DNA of 64,000 bases from Symbiodinium sp. CCMP2592 (lineage: Eukaryota > Sar > Dinophyceae > Suessiales > Symbiodiniaceae). Made by a program: the position numbers and the translations under genes. The DNA lies in NCBI GenBank assembly GCA_905221615.1, contig CAJNDT010003557.1:1621988-1685987 (forward strand), read 5' to 3'. Numbering within the stretch: the stretch's first letter is position 1; each line of letters begins with the position of its first letter. Positions 34,601 through 40,902 of the stretch are shown one piece after another. The notes under the pieces were generated by a model, which had not been told where the DNA came from, made no database searches, and saw only the letters and a program-made list of their open reading frames with translations.

Positions 34601-35046
34601 CCTTGGGATGAGGTAGATGCAAAATCGTCACCACTCAGGAATGAGGGCAGCTGCGGCAGGGCCCCAGTACCAAAGCGGTCAAGAAAACCGTTGGTACCAA
34701 AGGCAGAGGAGGACGGGCCCTTCCAAAGCATGCCAACCTTCCAAGCCCAAGAAGGCAGCACACCTTGTAGGGAGCCGGCGACAAAGGAAGAAAACAACCA
34801 CTTGCAGGAAGCAAAACCTGTAAAGTGGAAGAATCCAGAGAGACATGTACAACCTACACTACGTCGGCTCAGTTCAGCCTGGGTCATGGCATGAGTGCTC
34901 GGCCAGACCCCACTGCATTGACCGGAGGAAACATGGTAACAGATGCAGCTACCAGGGGCCCGAAGACCCGGGTAGCCGCAACCGTACGGCGGCTCCTCAA
35001 GTCTGCGAGTGGGGTGGCCAAACACCCTTTGCTCAGAAATAGTCAT
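22651..35046 (-). CDS. LINE ORF2: repeat modules, RNase H, APE endonuclease, RT, zinc fingers
   Basis: About 4131 residues from the ATG at 35046-35044, which overlaps the ORF1 stop. The frame is open further upstream, but there it is antiphase to ORF1. Residues 1-500 are Cys/Ser-rich with hydrophobic segments near 300-320 and 375-395. Four ~327-residue modules of unknown function lie at about 526-852, 897-1225, 1426-1752 and 1834-2162, with hydrophobic segments near 1334-1357 and 2265-2335. RNase H is at about 2563-2720 (YTDGSA, SELLGIA, YDCTAAG, GHQG..N..SD). APE endonuclease is at about 2800-3075 (TFNV, LQETRV, ADANS, RIDYVG, DHLPV). RT is at about 3350-3780 (AAGPDGVT, FFDVRAAYY, GVRPGDPLAD, WADD, YKHLGG). 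C2H2-type fingers lie at about 3961-4024. It should nick target DNA and prime reverse transcription of element RNA. Confidence 0.9.
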   Translation of the reverse strand: MTISEQRVFGHPTRRLEEPPYGCGYPGLRAPGSCICYHVSSGQCSGVWPSTHAMTQAELSRRSVGCTCLSGFFHFTGFASCKWLFSSFVAGSLQGVLPSWAWKVGMLWKGPSSSAFGTNGFLDRFGTGALPQLPSFLSGDDFASTSSQGCLFDPWTWCAPCHTMPSAYASRRGPVLSCTSDALEWVSLTCPSPKCSVPNNRIGGSGAVTCQDRLFRHHASALQLRGCSLLGSSEACCLKVACCDTDQLRDTGSPDVLCEVSRAPSVSDGGGCQVPNKCIGGSGALTAVALPRSACPELDLLVFRYLDGFWFSSLWLGASLALVTEAAYPAASSVTCLRYARILTNAIPAFHACAQETLCSFDEAWCEGVLAACGRTLTIGCLGFLIWVWYSSLLGRRLVSAPHRKDHTPNAPGWLSAIAVVASIGTQPPIVWTAGRPHASRRPQVRRHATAPSWLARLYTALILYSLPHQVWAMPGEGQAGALLTRHWAAACPGEPLAADPAASSDAHAAPAPDSLTTAAASGPDDPVLHCLVFAAGYRTEHLVLNVSSQVDETALTAQVAAASALVQRLSPAHLLPARPQPGCGYASFLVVPDWVPEDRRQVVLLDFSRLRGPTYAHVFHNPLTYRDLETAVAMRTDELWHAYMPNEFEPLAAGSEARLAGGDVICILPRDEPLLRDADLSVLLASPATWQREPDQILLERPTSAWLVIMPQTVCSFPFYGTFTDDLQQAIADHMDRQVQHVSFGHPTEPLADVVHHGLLYDKICAVDFRAEHLPPGPNLGSFVFLDARQTARGLGFLFEGDGLVVPTQDGVRILGLRPPRGFRTFAEHDLLRREGLPVADGRVLTLGYEYEDAPVDAASVASPRTACPASAANARPLTAASAPVPPQVGLGSPIHVGFLVLCPRVAPATYELSLDIPCTPQRACDALQARRRELLETTYEHLVVAQPQPDSRFCTFIALPGWATQAVCIIVDARAIDGRLFAACFESGIYPSSVLAQVSLKPSLGFRVAHRGHLHQAHEALFLSKGDVIFLLPAQAALPGVSWLPDMLNQPDGWHLPVPDFGGFLQTPFYLLTDAWNTIVDFPTSASTSYTALRQFAVAFLRYEEHRASLQTLHPRVADYNFQGFVCRAVLIATEQPIGPPLPPARPRPPCIAYAVDRRAMLADITWHIAPTGRVDLDLLLQEFDPVPSGFYTSVTGGTPEREGEKTFLRIDNGQVLKVAYEDDLLEPGATEGPIPPNDESDADDSSSTSSVPPAPKPAPAPTPGNRNRKRRRDGAAHPNRPGGHGLAVKLIIGCTLSEQLHNACAAPGTFYGFIPPHTGIELAGPVGRATCTHIIGLWGLFLGILFFALVVAQVRRQHTAHRLRCAKLLLEPQSDSAASRHALAVLRYFAPRLGEAWRYLPAADAEVIPGSSDTEDPEDADIADRLALFALYAPGYAPEHVAVFIRYPATLVEALDTVHHARNSVHSQWFHVLAPAEPQPQQGIGVVVAIADWQRQGQIVCIDATRLDGRRFAVAAPSYADKIALLHLADIQFNLGVAVYVGDDPQPLGTDVRVHLWTGLVVFFTPPEYVPPRPLSLAWMLTDWRMWRRSMPAAEHAAPDAYALVYHDEQVLHLTDPRRPTRHRPQVAAALGIPLASLQLVPAVPRVTDATLNGLLCRTILAVCNGAETGPPPWCAVLLDLRALGRGWQTLIARRHRLSCDTLRVDLGHGSPEGWQACLHNIPDGLDEIDVYPGQVLVAFYRLGRVAIPAARLTGHAAAGPMDQQHAAVTAAPDDDAPLHHPTGPPQSFGPTANPSGSAASSGLPTAVPDDTAVADGPATAIAVDLPDAYLSGTFLVLAQDYCPELVHARLPVGCPENLALERVGAARAPFSRLCMPRLVVAYPQTIPGVAFLLALPFWTPDGVTIACDLTRINGAVFALQLPRVARRDDLLRALGVAADAVVDLYLRDLPWPLPRGAVYDLRTGDTVVVTPVAQAAHVPIPTRSLGALLASSHDWSPDWAPDAVYRDTVWLLADTGNFMFIVPPGRRSFFRDDVAAAVHARADSLTLVAPDPAIRDHAAQGVLSLNVIAVLGADPLNHEARHGGVLCYIDGRPALSGITRLAAGGGGLDTARLHQRFDPRCPRGFLLCRLHPDLGPCILPAVLPVQPGEVIVLAFMPIDAFPVGTSGYAPGNGTVPLQGPTPGTPGPAAPNASTAAASTGPDGHWQTSWRTDAGTGGAQRPGDGAAPPPGSTTAVSTSFETPRGSHVSRVVKWRQVSSLAFTSILLHGGLRLISCSLAIVRALGTLGVLFALLPAQLIRGLGRGRHPGWPPLFVLLLLAAVTIPVVTAAPTDTTPGDIGLPPCGLGLAFAIGPAFRPVATPCRTRRPACSPTVPSLLGAPLETTAADVFGLDRYTAAHGAPPLTDSELVSGAPPLAQTRPRPGIALGLPTLLDLAAERDNTWAFLASTLLETLLEHNAHAAPAAASCRCAAHSKGSPERPERVIQLAEAVPLTDYQTDCLELQTLVPAVAAAGDPDWLDNDLRPLCAAPDTSPEVKAAIPTFAYWHTNGASGSNAASSVHVYTDGSACGKHEPLASAPCGWAFNVWVETAGIWYFYGFAAGTAVAPFTRSFLGESDDSPLTSELLGIAWALTWIIEHGPTFCCPVHLHYDCTAAGEGTFAHALPSRVSGVAGGPCLSHVTVALRHIAETRVILTSDYTPGHQGVLGNELSDALAKYIRRQIPPIDERVLPEWPGCLVAHKLLDWAWLAHTAAPDLPTLFAFESEARRLQALTPEPRPPPRCGVVRSQDQPPQSVRYHITAVTFNVLTLLESAHAKRQAKVHAGLRILGRRHVILRQLQSQSVLFAGLQETRVQDTAQLPDRTHILLHSGANEAGNYGCALWISKDIPYATVAGKPLCLEPQHCTVSATSPRHLVVCVEAPYLRLGVLVVHAPSDPQDEHGILHAFWAARTQDLGRLPKDVPILLLADANSRLGSLESEAVGSHHAETETPAAAHFHSFLLRNGLWLPATFPEAHHGASWTWQSPHGDQHRIDYVGIPQSWARFVCRSRVWHTFEALQKRCDHLPVILECTFAREGRSHTADAFRRIACRPNDLDPDVDRQAFSQAVHSAPLVAWTADVDSHFASFVQVWTAAGRSVQPHSPARPQQSFLTAHTLGVIRARKDTRIALRVAEKELQRRLLVTAFAAFTHSRAGSLLTATDVAATWHWVRQANQRLAVTWGQLNRLGTDVRQAVKTDRCRYLEKLVSEVGQADMRDPRHLYHCVRKAFPKAASAKRSRFTPLPAVALANGELATTRAERAARWNGHFAAQECGETVTPSAYAQQFAADGQHRATVVPAFDPLLLPSLGELEGSVLQLKRGKAAGPDGVTSELLKLAVPTAARQLLPLFVKSLLTLREPIEFKGGALMTLAKKASAAFECDKYRSILLSSVPGKLLHKSLRKRITPLLRRVGHDLMGGVHPGVGVDSIATAVRSFQAHAHALGEHPAVVFFDVRAAYYQVVRETLTGATPDDFVIRSLFHKLGVPPAALEELRDHLTSLNHIADGGGSPHLEAVTRELFRGTWFRLDQHAELVATAAGVRPGDPLADVFFALSFSAYIRSVQTSLQREALVTVLPPCVTRLPVDGLADARDLPPASWADDFAAMMSAANPPQVVSKVRATTSAFLTHATSIGMQLSFAVDKTAALLPPAVLFAGVCDPPPSGAAYSHAIPVHDGVSGCVVHLPAVQAYKHLGGIVTCSASLLPEIYYRYSQCTWTLRPLRGTLFGNPSIPLPLRRTLLGSLVATKFTYGSATMELHVAYQWRLWARLYTSIWKALQPRSCSACKIHSYEVLRQAQALAPPLALAKARASLYLRVLEHGPQTLLHLWWLQWESSPERSWLAMLKGDIEYVAMYCPAAKLVLDSPCPLLALTEAMLQDRTWWRRQINAATRIYFADLERWARLRAEPTGQLSPSPLPAEADFQCPFCSASFPLKKHLSVHIVRRHGLPAPKRLFAPHATCLACLKHFHTIPRAQNHLRSVPRCLARVHLLMPPLDLPAVRAIEQADRAHQKRLRTGCWQAFDANQPVLQAYGPAQPTRAELLSALGEDAPISLLVQPPQNPAFAAWVCSDLHTRTREPPRAGTRSFWWKRIQ

Positions 35047-36278
35047 CCCATGCGTCCCAAGCCAGGCGAAGCCGCCCGCTCGGCTGCACAAGGCGACGAT
35101 TCGGACTCGGAGAGGTCGAAGACCGGCACTGCCGGGGCTGCACCAGTGTGGACCGAAGCCGGCGTCGGCGTAGCACCCTCGCTGTCCACAGCAGTAGATG
35201 TAGCTCCCAACGCACTGGGCGCTGCCCCATCCGGAAATGGCATATGCATATTGGCAGCCAAAAGTTCCATGGCACGACGTTGCTCCAGCTTCTGGTCGAG
35301 AGAAAGGCTTCCAGTAGGTGGGAGCGGTGCAGCAGGACGCTGCTTCACGCTCTGCCTTCCCCTCCCAGTGGCAGAGGCGTGCCTGGTGCGGCTGCCCGGG
35401 GAGGGCTCTGGCGTTGGAGCTGCCGCATGTTTGTGACCTCCAGGTGATTCGACATAGGGCACCCCCAGGGTGGCCGCATCGTCTCCATGGGGCACGTCGG
35501 TCGGCATAGCAGTCACGTGAGCAGCAGCACCACCACCTTGCTGAGCAGCCAAAGCGGAGGCCCTGGGGTCGCTTGGCAGCAGCCCAGGCGGAGCTGAGGA
35601 AGCCAGAGGCCCGCCAATTCCTGCACTCAGAGAGCGCACGGCAGCCATGGCAGCAGCCAGGAAGCCAGAGGCGGGGCGTTCCGGTGCCAAATTGCAAGCC
35701 TGCATCATTTGGTCCCAAGCCGCATCCTGGGGTGGTTCTGCCGCAGCCTTGGGCAAGGTACCATAGAGGGCAACCGCTTGCATCTTCTCGGCTGCCTCGC
35801 GGCCAGTAGTGCTGGCTTGCTGAATCTCCGTTTCCAAGCGCTTCTGGTCCGCCTCGAAAGCGCGTTGCTGCTTGAGGAAGGCAACTTTCATGCCCCTTTC
35901 GTACGCAGCCCATTGCTGCTTCTTGTACTCTTTGTCCTCCTGCAGCTTGTAGATGCGGGAGTCGGCACGCTTCGCCTGCGTCAGGATCTTCTGGAGCTCC
36001 TTGCGGAAGTCCGAGGTCTCGTGCATGCCATCCATAGGGACATCTGTGGCAGCAGCGGCGGCTGTTCCAGGTGCGGGGCGCTGATCGTTGACAGCAACCT
36101 GGTCGTAGCGGGTCTCGGCACCAACCTGTGCCGCACGCTGCGAACGCGGCGACACCGGCCACGAGCCACGCCAGTACTTGTACTTGTCGCCTTGCTGCTG
36201 GTACGAGTCTCGGCCGTAAGCAGAGTCTTGCCCGTGCTCTTTCCATTTCTGTCCACCTCGCTTGCGTCCGCCGCCCAT
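35043..36278 (-). CDS. LINE ORF1 protein, coiled-coil
   Basis: About 411 residues from the first ATG (MGGGRKRGG, 36278) after the element's 5' end. The frame is open to 36434, but only through a GTG with Arg/His-rich shadow-like sequence. The N-terminus is basic and Gly/Lys/Tyr/Gln-rich, which suits RNA binding. Residues about 92-155 form a charged coiled coil (KELQKILTQAK, KRLETEIQQ). The C-terminal half is Ala/Pro/Ser-rich and ends in an acidic patch (FDLSESES). No CCHC knuckle or RRM is visible. By analogy with other LINEs it would package element RNA as an oligomer. The stop codon TGA at 35045-35043 overlaps the ORF2 ATG. Confidence 0.75.
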   Translation of the reverse strand: MGGGRKRGGQKWKEHGQDSAYGRDSYQQQGDKYKYWRGSWPVSPRSQRAAQVGAETRYDQVAVNDQRPAPGTAAAAATDVPMDGMHETSDFRKELQKILTQAKRADSRIYKLQEDKEYKKQQWAAYERGMKVAFLKQQRAFEADQKRLETEIQQASTTGREAAEKMQAVALYGTLPKAAAEPPQDAAWDQMMQACNLAPERPASGFLAAAMAAVRSLSAGIGGPLASSAPPGLLPSDPRASALAAQQGGGAAAHVTAMPTDVPHGDDAATLGVPYVESPGGHKHAAAPTPEPSPGSRTRHASATGRGRQSVKQRPAAPLPPTGSLSLDQKLEQRRAMELLAANMHMPFPDGAAPSALGATSTAVDSEGATPTPASVHTGAAPAVPVFDLSESESSPCAAERAASPGLGRMG

Positions 36279-36504
36279 GCGGAGCTCTGCAAACCTGGGT
36301 CGCGTATGGTGAGCAGCAAGCAGACAAAGGTCTCGGCGCCAGGGTGGGAGTCCCAAATCGCGGCAGCGATGGACTCGACCACGGGCCCTGGAGCGTTTCC
36401 GACGGGCCGCCCGATGCCAAGTCGGGCTTCTCACCGCCGTGGCGTGCTACAGCACTGGGGATTCGGCTATGCCTGTGCTACGGGCAGGCTCGATCCGAAA
36501 CCCT

Positions 36505-36560
36505 AGAATACGATTAAGAATAAGAATAAGAAGAAGAAGAAGAATACTAATCATAATTAT
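36505..36560. repeat. Target-site duplication and right half of the split microsatellite
   Basis: AGAATACGATT at 36505-36515 duplicates 22573-22583. It is followed by AAGAATAAGAATAAG and (AAG)n, then AATACTAATCATAAT text like that on the far side of the element. From 36561 to 36880 no gene is seen; this stretch is the upstream flank of the next gene. Confidence 0.9.
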
Positions 36561-36880
36561 GATAGCAATAACAAAGACAGTATCAAGAGAAAGGACAACA
36601 ACAATCACAAGCACAATGACAGGTGAATGCACGGGACTGTAGGTACCCTCATGCCATACATTCATGCACAAAGCCCGGCTTCCGTAACCAGTGCCAATCC
36701 TCATCTGAAGTTCTGAAGCTGCCTTTCGGGTGCAGGTCCAAGCATGTGAGTTCATATGAGGTGGCAGTATACGTCTAGGGGCTGGGAGCTGGAGAATGTT
36801 GCGCCGAATCATGCAGTGGTTGCAGCTGTAAAAAGGCTCAGAGACGACCCCAGCACCACTTCCGCAGACTTCAACTCCTC

Positions 36881-38731
36881 ATGCCGCAGCAGTCCAAAGA
36901 GAAATATCTCTCACAGCTGACCGAAGTCCCGGCCGGCTGGCCCCTGGCGACCGTCGTCGACGCCTTTGTCGACATGTCTGTCATGTCTGTTGATTCTGAT
37001 TCGGACCGAGCTCGCGCGGCGCTGAGACTGCGGCTCTTGGAGCTCTGGGCCTCGCAGCCGGAGGAGGCCGAGGCCTGGCTGCAGCGGTGCCGGGAGCACT
37101 TCGCGACGCAGCTCGCGGGCAAGGCGACGAGGCAGGAGCTCCTCAGCGAGGCGCTGCTCCAGCACGGAGCGGTCGAGTGGGGGAAGTACGGTCCGGACGC
37201 CTGGCGCTTCTCCGAGGCGGGGCTCCTTCGAGGCGAGATCCGCCCAGCAGCGGACGAGTGGGAGTACTGGGCGGCTGTGTACCTGCAGTGGCCGTACACC
37301 CGCGCTGGCTGCTGGGAGCTCGCGGAGCGGCTCGTCGAGGCGGAGAGCTCGGAGACGGCGCGGAAGCGGCAGAAGCTCGAGGAGGAGACCTCCCAGCGCC
37401 GGCGCCTCGAAGCGGAGCTCCAGCAGTCACAGGAGGAGGGCCGAGAGCTGCGCAGTCGCGTGGCTGCGGCGGAGGCGGAGGTGTCCAGCAAGGACGCGGA
37501 GCTGCAAACTGCACAGAGCGAGAGTGCCCGGTGCAAGGAGCTGTGCCAGGAGCTCGCGCACGGTGCGGCATGTGCAGAGGAGATGCGGAAGGAGCTCCGA
37601 GAGCTGCAGGAGCAGCATGGCAAGTGCCAGGAGCACTGCAAGGAGCTCGCGAGTCGCTTGGACGAGGCAGAGGCAGAGGCATCCGAGCATGCAAAGACCA
37701 AGGAGCGTCTGGCTCAGGCCGAAGCCGATGCCGCTGAACAGAGGCTGGAGTTGCGGCTGCAAGGCGAGAGTCGCGGCTACGAGGACTGTGCACCGGAAGA
37801 GGCCAAGAGCAAGGTGGAGCTACGAGTCGAGAAGGCGGTTCTCTTGGAGCGGTGCGAGCAGCTCCGACAGCATCTTTCCAAAGCAGAGGCTGAGAGATCG
37901 GCTATGCTTGGTCAAATGCAGGTCTTGTGGGAAGAGAAGGCCACTTACAAGGAGCGCTGCCGGCAGCTGGAGCGCCAGCTGACCGAGGCGAAGCCGCCCA
38001 ACTCCGGCAGCCCTTCCGTCCATATCAGTCTCACATTCCAAGGCCCAGTACCAAGCGAGTCAGATCTGACCGAGTATATTGTGGTGGACGATGACTTGAG
38101 CCACTCCTCCTGGTTCTCGGTGAAGCCCGACTGCTTCATGCCAGACGCCATCTTCAAGACCCGCAGCTCCGGCGTGGACTTCTTCCTCATGGGCCGCGAC
38201 CTCCGGAAAGGATCCCAGGTGGTTGCCGCAGACGATGAGACCATTTTGGAGGTTTGCGAGGCTCCGGTGCTGTCCCGTGCCAAAGAAGTCGTTCGCTTGC
38301 AAGCTGGTGCCGCGACACTGAGCGTCACGCCCGACCATCAGGTGCAGGTCCCAGCAACGGAGGATTCGAAGGAAGGTGGATTTGGCGGAGGCAGTGACCG
38401 CTACGTCCCGGCCGGAAGCCTGAAGCCGTGTGCTTTGGTCATGCTCGACTCCGGGGAGCCCGCGGCCCTCACGGGCGTAGCATCAGAAAGCGGCGACTTC
38501 GAGGTGTTGAAGCTCGCATTCAAGCCGAACCGGCCAGTGGCAGTATTCTCGCGCCCACCCTGCATCCTCAGCAAGGGCGCCAACAGCAAGCCGGCAACCC
38601 GCCGTGCAAACATGGGGCGGCGCCACCGAGGTCCGTGTGGTACGGAGGAGGTGAATGCAGACGACGGAAGAGCCTCCATCCCGAACACGGCTGGAACATC
38701 AACTGAGATACTGCTGAGAGGCGCAGCATGA
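36881..38731 (+). CDS. Coiled-coil protein with C-terminal Hint-like domain (copy 2)
   Basis: A 616-residue intronless paralogue of the gene at 4165, in the same orientation 32.7 kb away. The two start alike (MPQQ, then LTEVPAGWPLATV) and match through the head and the coiled coil (about 157-366; shared KRQKLEEE). Both end in the Hint-like region: candidate nucleophile Cys418 (CFMPDAIFKT), GSQVVA block, and Thr483 and His486 in VTPDHQVQ, with Cys-to-His spacing of 68 residues against 65 in copy 1. The later block reads LKPCA where copy 1 has LKPGD, so one otherwise conserved Gly-Asp is lost and the domain may be altered. The coiled coil lacks copy 1's poly-Q. If active, the domain would cleave or splice the chain at the Cys; this is inferred only. 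Confidence 0.8.
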   Translation: MPQQSKEKYLSQLTEVPAGWPLATVVDAFVDMSVMSVDSDSDRARAALRLRLLELWASQPEEAEAWLQRCREHFATQLAGKATRQELLSEALLQHGAVEWGKYGPDAWRFSEAGLLRGEIRPAADEWEYWAAVYLQWPYTRAGCWELAERLVEAESSETARKRQKLEEETSQRRRLEAELQQSQEEGRELRSRVAAAEAEVSSKDAELQTAQSESARCKELCQELAHGAACAEEMRKELRELQEQHGKCQEHCKELASRLDEAEAEASEHAKTKERLAQAEADAAEQRLELRLQGESRGYEDCAPEEAKSKVELRVEKAVLLERCEQLRQHLSKAEAERSAMLGQMQVLWEEKATYKERCRQLERQLTEAKPPNSGSPSVHISLTFQGPVPSESDLTEYIVVDDDLSHSSWFSVKPDCFMPDAIFKTRSSGVDFFLMGRDLRKGSQVVAADDETILEVCEAPVLSRAKEVVRLQAGAATLSVTPDHQVQVPATEDSKEGGFGGGSDRYVPAGSLKPCALVMLDSGEPAALTGVASESGDFEVLKLAFKPNRPVAVFSRPPCILSKGANSKPATRRANMGRRHRGPCGTEEVNADDGRASIPNTAGTSTEILLRGAA

Positions 38732-40591
38732 TTAGGATGATACCATGTGTAGTGTCTAGAGTCCTATAAAGCCACCGAATTCAGGTTTTTCCGGCGATGT
38801 TGTCGCAGCGTTAAGTGCACGGGGCCCCTTTGACCGCCAGTGCTTTGCGCTGCTTGAGCTGTCGCCGGAGTCGCCGGAGTGCAGGGCACGCTGTCCCAGA
38901 TTCACGAGCATCTAGCTTCTTCAGTTCCTCGAGCTTCGGGTTGTGACTTCCACTGATGCTCTTAGAGCATGATTCAGCTTGCTCTTTGGAACTGGTGTTT
39001 ATGCAGCGGGTGACAGGCAGTGCCAGAGCACGAAGGCCTTGCACGAATCTTCCGTTGGTGTGTGGCTCGCAGTGTTGTTTATCTTGAGCAAAAGATCGCA
39101 GGTAGACCTCGCAAGATTCGCGAGTATGCGAGGCAGGAAACAGCATAAAGCAGGCAAAGTCACTGCATGTTCTATCGCTAACAGCAAAGTTGATCCAGGG
39201 CATCATATGCGTTTGCTCAGAGCGTGTATGCATTGACTGAGGATATAGACATATAGAGGTTAGAATGTTTTGCTACGGCTTGGAGGTCGAAGCGGCGGCG
39301 AGTGTGAATCTCACCTTGGTCCGCTGGGCACGGAAAAGTCTACTTTTTGTTGTGTTTCGAGTTTTGGTTTCAGAATCTGGGATTGATACATGGAAGACAG
39401 TCTTGCAGCAGGGTTCAAGAGGGTCGCTGACACCCGCAAACTGGGACTGAAGCTGACACAGGCCTGCCACGTGATGGCATGAATTTGTGTTTACAAGGGT
39501 GGCATATGATCATGCTAGTCACCCGTTGTTGATGATGGTGGTGGTGATGGTGATGTTGACGCCGATGGCGATGGAATGATCTCTGTCAGAAATTTCTCGC
39601 ACAGCTTCACGAACGCACGTCGTGGTCGTGGTGGCCATCCTCGCAATGAGGGTGCATACAGCGGCATCTCAATGGAACACACGAGGAAGTGACAAATCAT
39701 AGTTCGATTTTGGTCTGCAACACAGCTGAGATGTGCAGTGACGGGTAGTTGGAGGAGGCCCCCTTGGAGCTGCAGTTGGCCTTCGTACGACAAGCGCAGC
39801 GGATGTTTGGCTTCGACTGATGCAGCACCACATGGGAGAACATGTAACTAGTTAGTGCAAATGCCACTGGAACAGCAAACACATGCAAGTCGATGTACTT
39901 ACGGGCACTATCAAGGGTTTTGAACCGATCGTGGTGTTTTCTTCTTGAGGAGACCTTGTATGCTCTCTTCTTGCAATCGTGCCGCGACGAAGTCCAGTTT
40001 CTCGTGTTACTCTGCACGCCAGGATGGACAGTTGTCGAGTTTGGGTTTATAGAGCTTCGCGCCGAACTTGTTCGGGATGCCATGGAAAAGCCAAGCAGCC
40101 TGGTGACGAGGCTGCCGAAATGGGCTGAAGTGCTAAAGGCTTGCAGCCGAGTTCATCAAGGTTGATACGTGCTTTCCTGGATGTCTTCCTCTCCATGTCC
40201 TTCCTACCTGCTTGCCTGTCCTTGTCCCTCGCATTGTTCATGCATGCATACTCGTATTGAGCCCTGAACTTGCGAGGATTTCGGACAACTCCGAGGGTGC
40301 CGAAGATGATGACCTTTGGGCAGAGGATTCTCCCACTCCGTCTGGCATCTGGGGTTGGGTTTCAAGGTTTGCTGTTTTAGGGTGTAGGGTTTTGGGTCGA
40401 GGGCTTGTGGCGTCAGGCAGCTTAGGGTTTACGGCGGGCGTTTTGGGCATTTAAATGTAAAGGGTTTACGGTTTACGGTGTAAGGATTTATGAGTTTTGG
40501 ATTTAGGGCATAGGTTGGGTAAAGCCGAGAACCCTGACGCCCAAGCTCAGTCAGATAAAGCCTTCGGAGACAAATTACCTAGAGGCTCCGA
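38732..40591. other. Non-coding DNA
   Basis: No recognisable coding motif on either strand; open frames are below 145 codons. A short GATGGTG repeat lies at about 39528-39572. TTTAGGG-like words lie at about 40378-40520. Confidence 0.55.
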
Positions 40592-40673
40592 GGCTCCATA
40601 GTAGTTCCGTTTGTGGTTCATATCTAGAACCCTTCAAAGGTAATCCCAAAAAGGAACTAATTACTATAGAGCC
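40592..40673. mobile_element. Small foldback element
   Basis: GGCTCCATAGTAGTTCC at the left and GGAACTAATTACTATAGAGCC at the right are inverse apart from a three-base gap and one mismatch. The unit of about 82 bp lies about 120 bp before a second foldback element. Single copy in the window. Confidence 0.5.
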
Positions 40674-40791
40674 TACGGGGAAGCACGCAAGAAACTCTGC
40701 GGATCTGGTGCAGTGCAGGACTCAGACTACGGGATTTCCGACCGTCAGCTGCAGGCAGAGACCCTCTGGTGGCCTGTTGTGAAGACTGCTT

Positions 40792-40902
40792 AATATAGGG
40801 GCCTTCATAATTACCTACATTATTAGGGGGGTTCCTTATTTGTTTGTTTTTATAGCATAATGGGCCCCAAAGCCCTATGCTAATTATTAAGGCCCCTATA
40901 TT
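40792..40902. mobile_element. Foldback (MITE-like) element, ATAGGGGC family, copy 2
   Basis: Terminal inverted repeats of 22 bp with one mismatch: AATATAGGGGCCTTCATAATTA at the left and the inverse of AATATAGGGGCCTTAATAATTA at the right. The interior GTTCCTTATT and GGGCCCCAAAGCCC match the copy at 11873-11974, which is more diverged at its ends. Confidence 0.72.

Larger units (their letters stand above)
22584..36504 (-). mobile_element. Giant non-LTR retrotransposon (LINE), apparently full length
   Basis: A 13.9-kb element read on the minus strand. It has an 11-bp target-site duplication at both ends, a short A-tail (about 7-9 A, at plus 22582-22590), a ~60-nt 3' UTR, two overlapping ORFs and a ~226-nt 5' UTR (36279-36504). 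The empty site reads as one continuous AAT/AAG microsatellite, which fixes both boundaries. ORF2 contains intact RNase H, APE endonuclease and reverse transcriptase motifs and has no stop over 12.4 kb, so the copy looks young and possibly functional. Known LINEs are mostly 4-8 kb, so the length is exceptional. I cannot assign a named clade. Confidence 0.92.

Noticed and set aside
35047..36420. N-terminal 458 codons of the open frame that contains ORF2
   Set aside because: They are antiphase to ORF1, rich in Cys, Trp and Arg, and begin without an ATG. ORF1 in the other frame has protein-like composition and a coiled coil.
36279..36434. N-terminal extension of ORF1
   Set aside because: The extension starts at GTG and is Arg/His/Trp-rich. 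The first ATG (36278) gives a plausible start.
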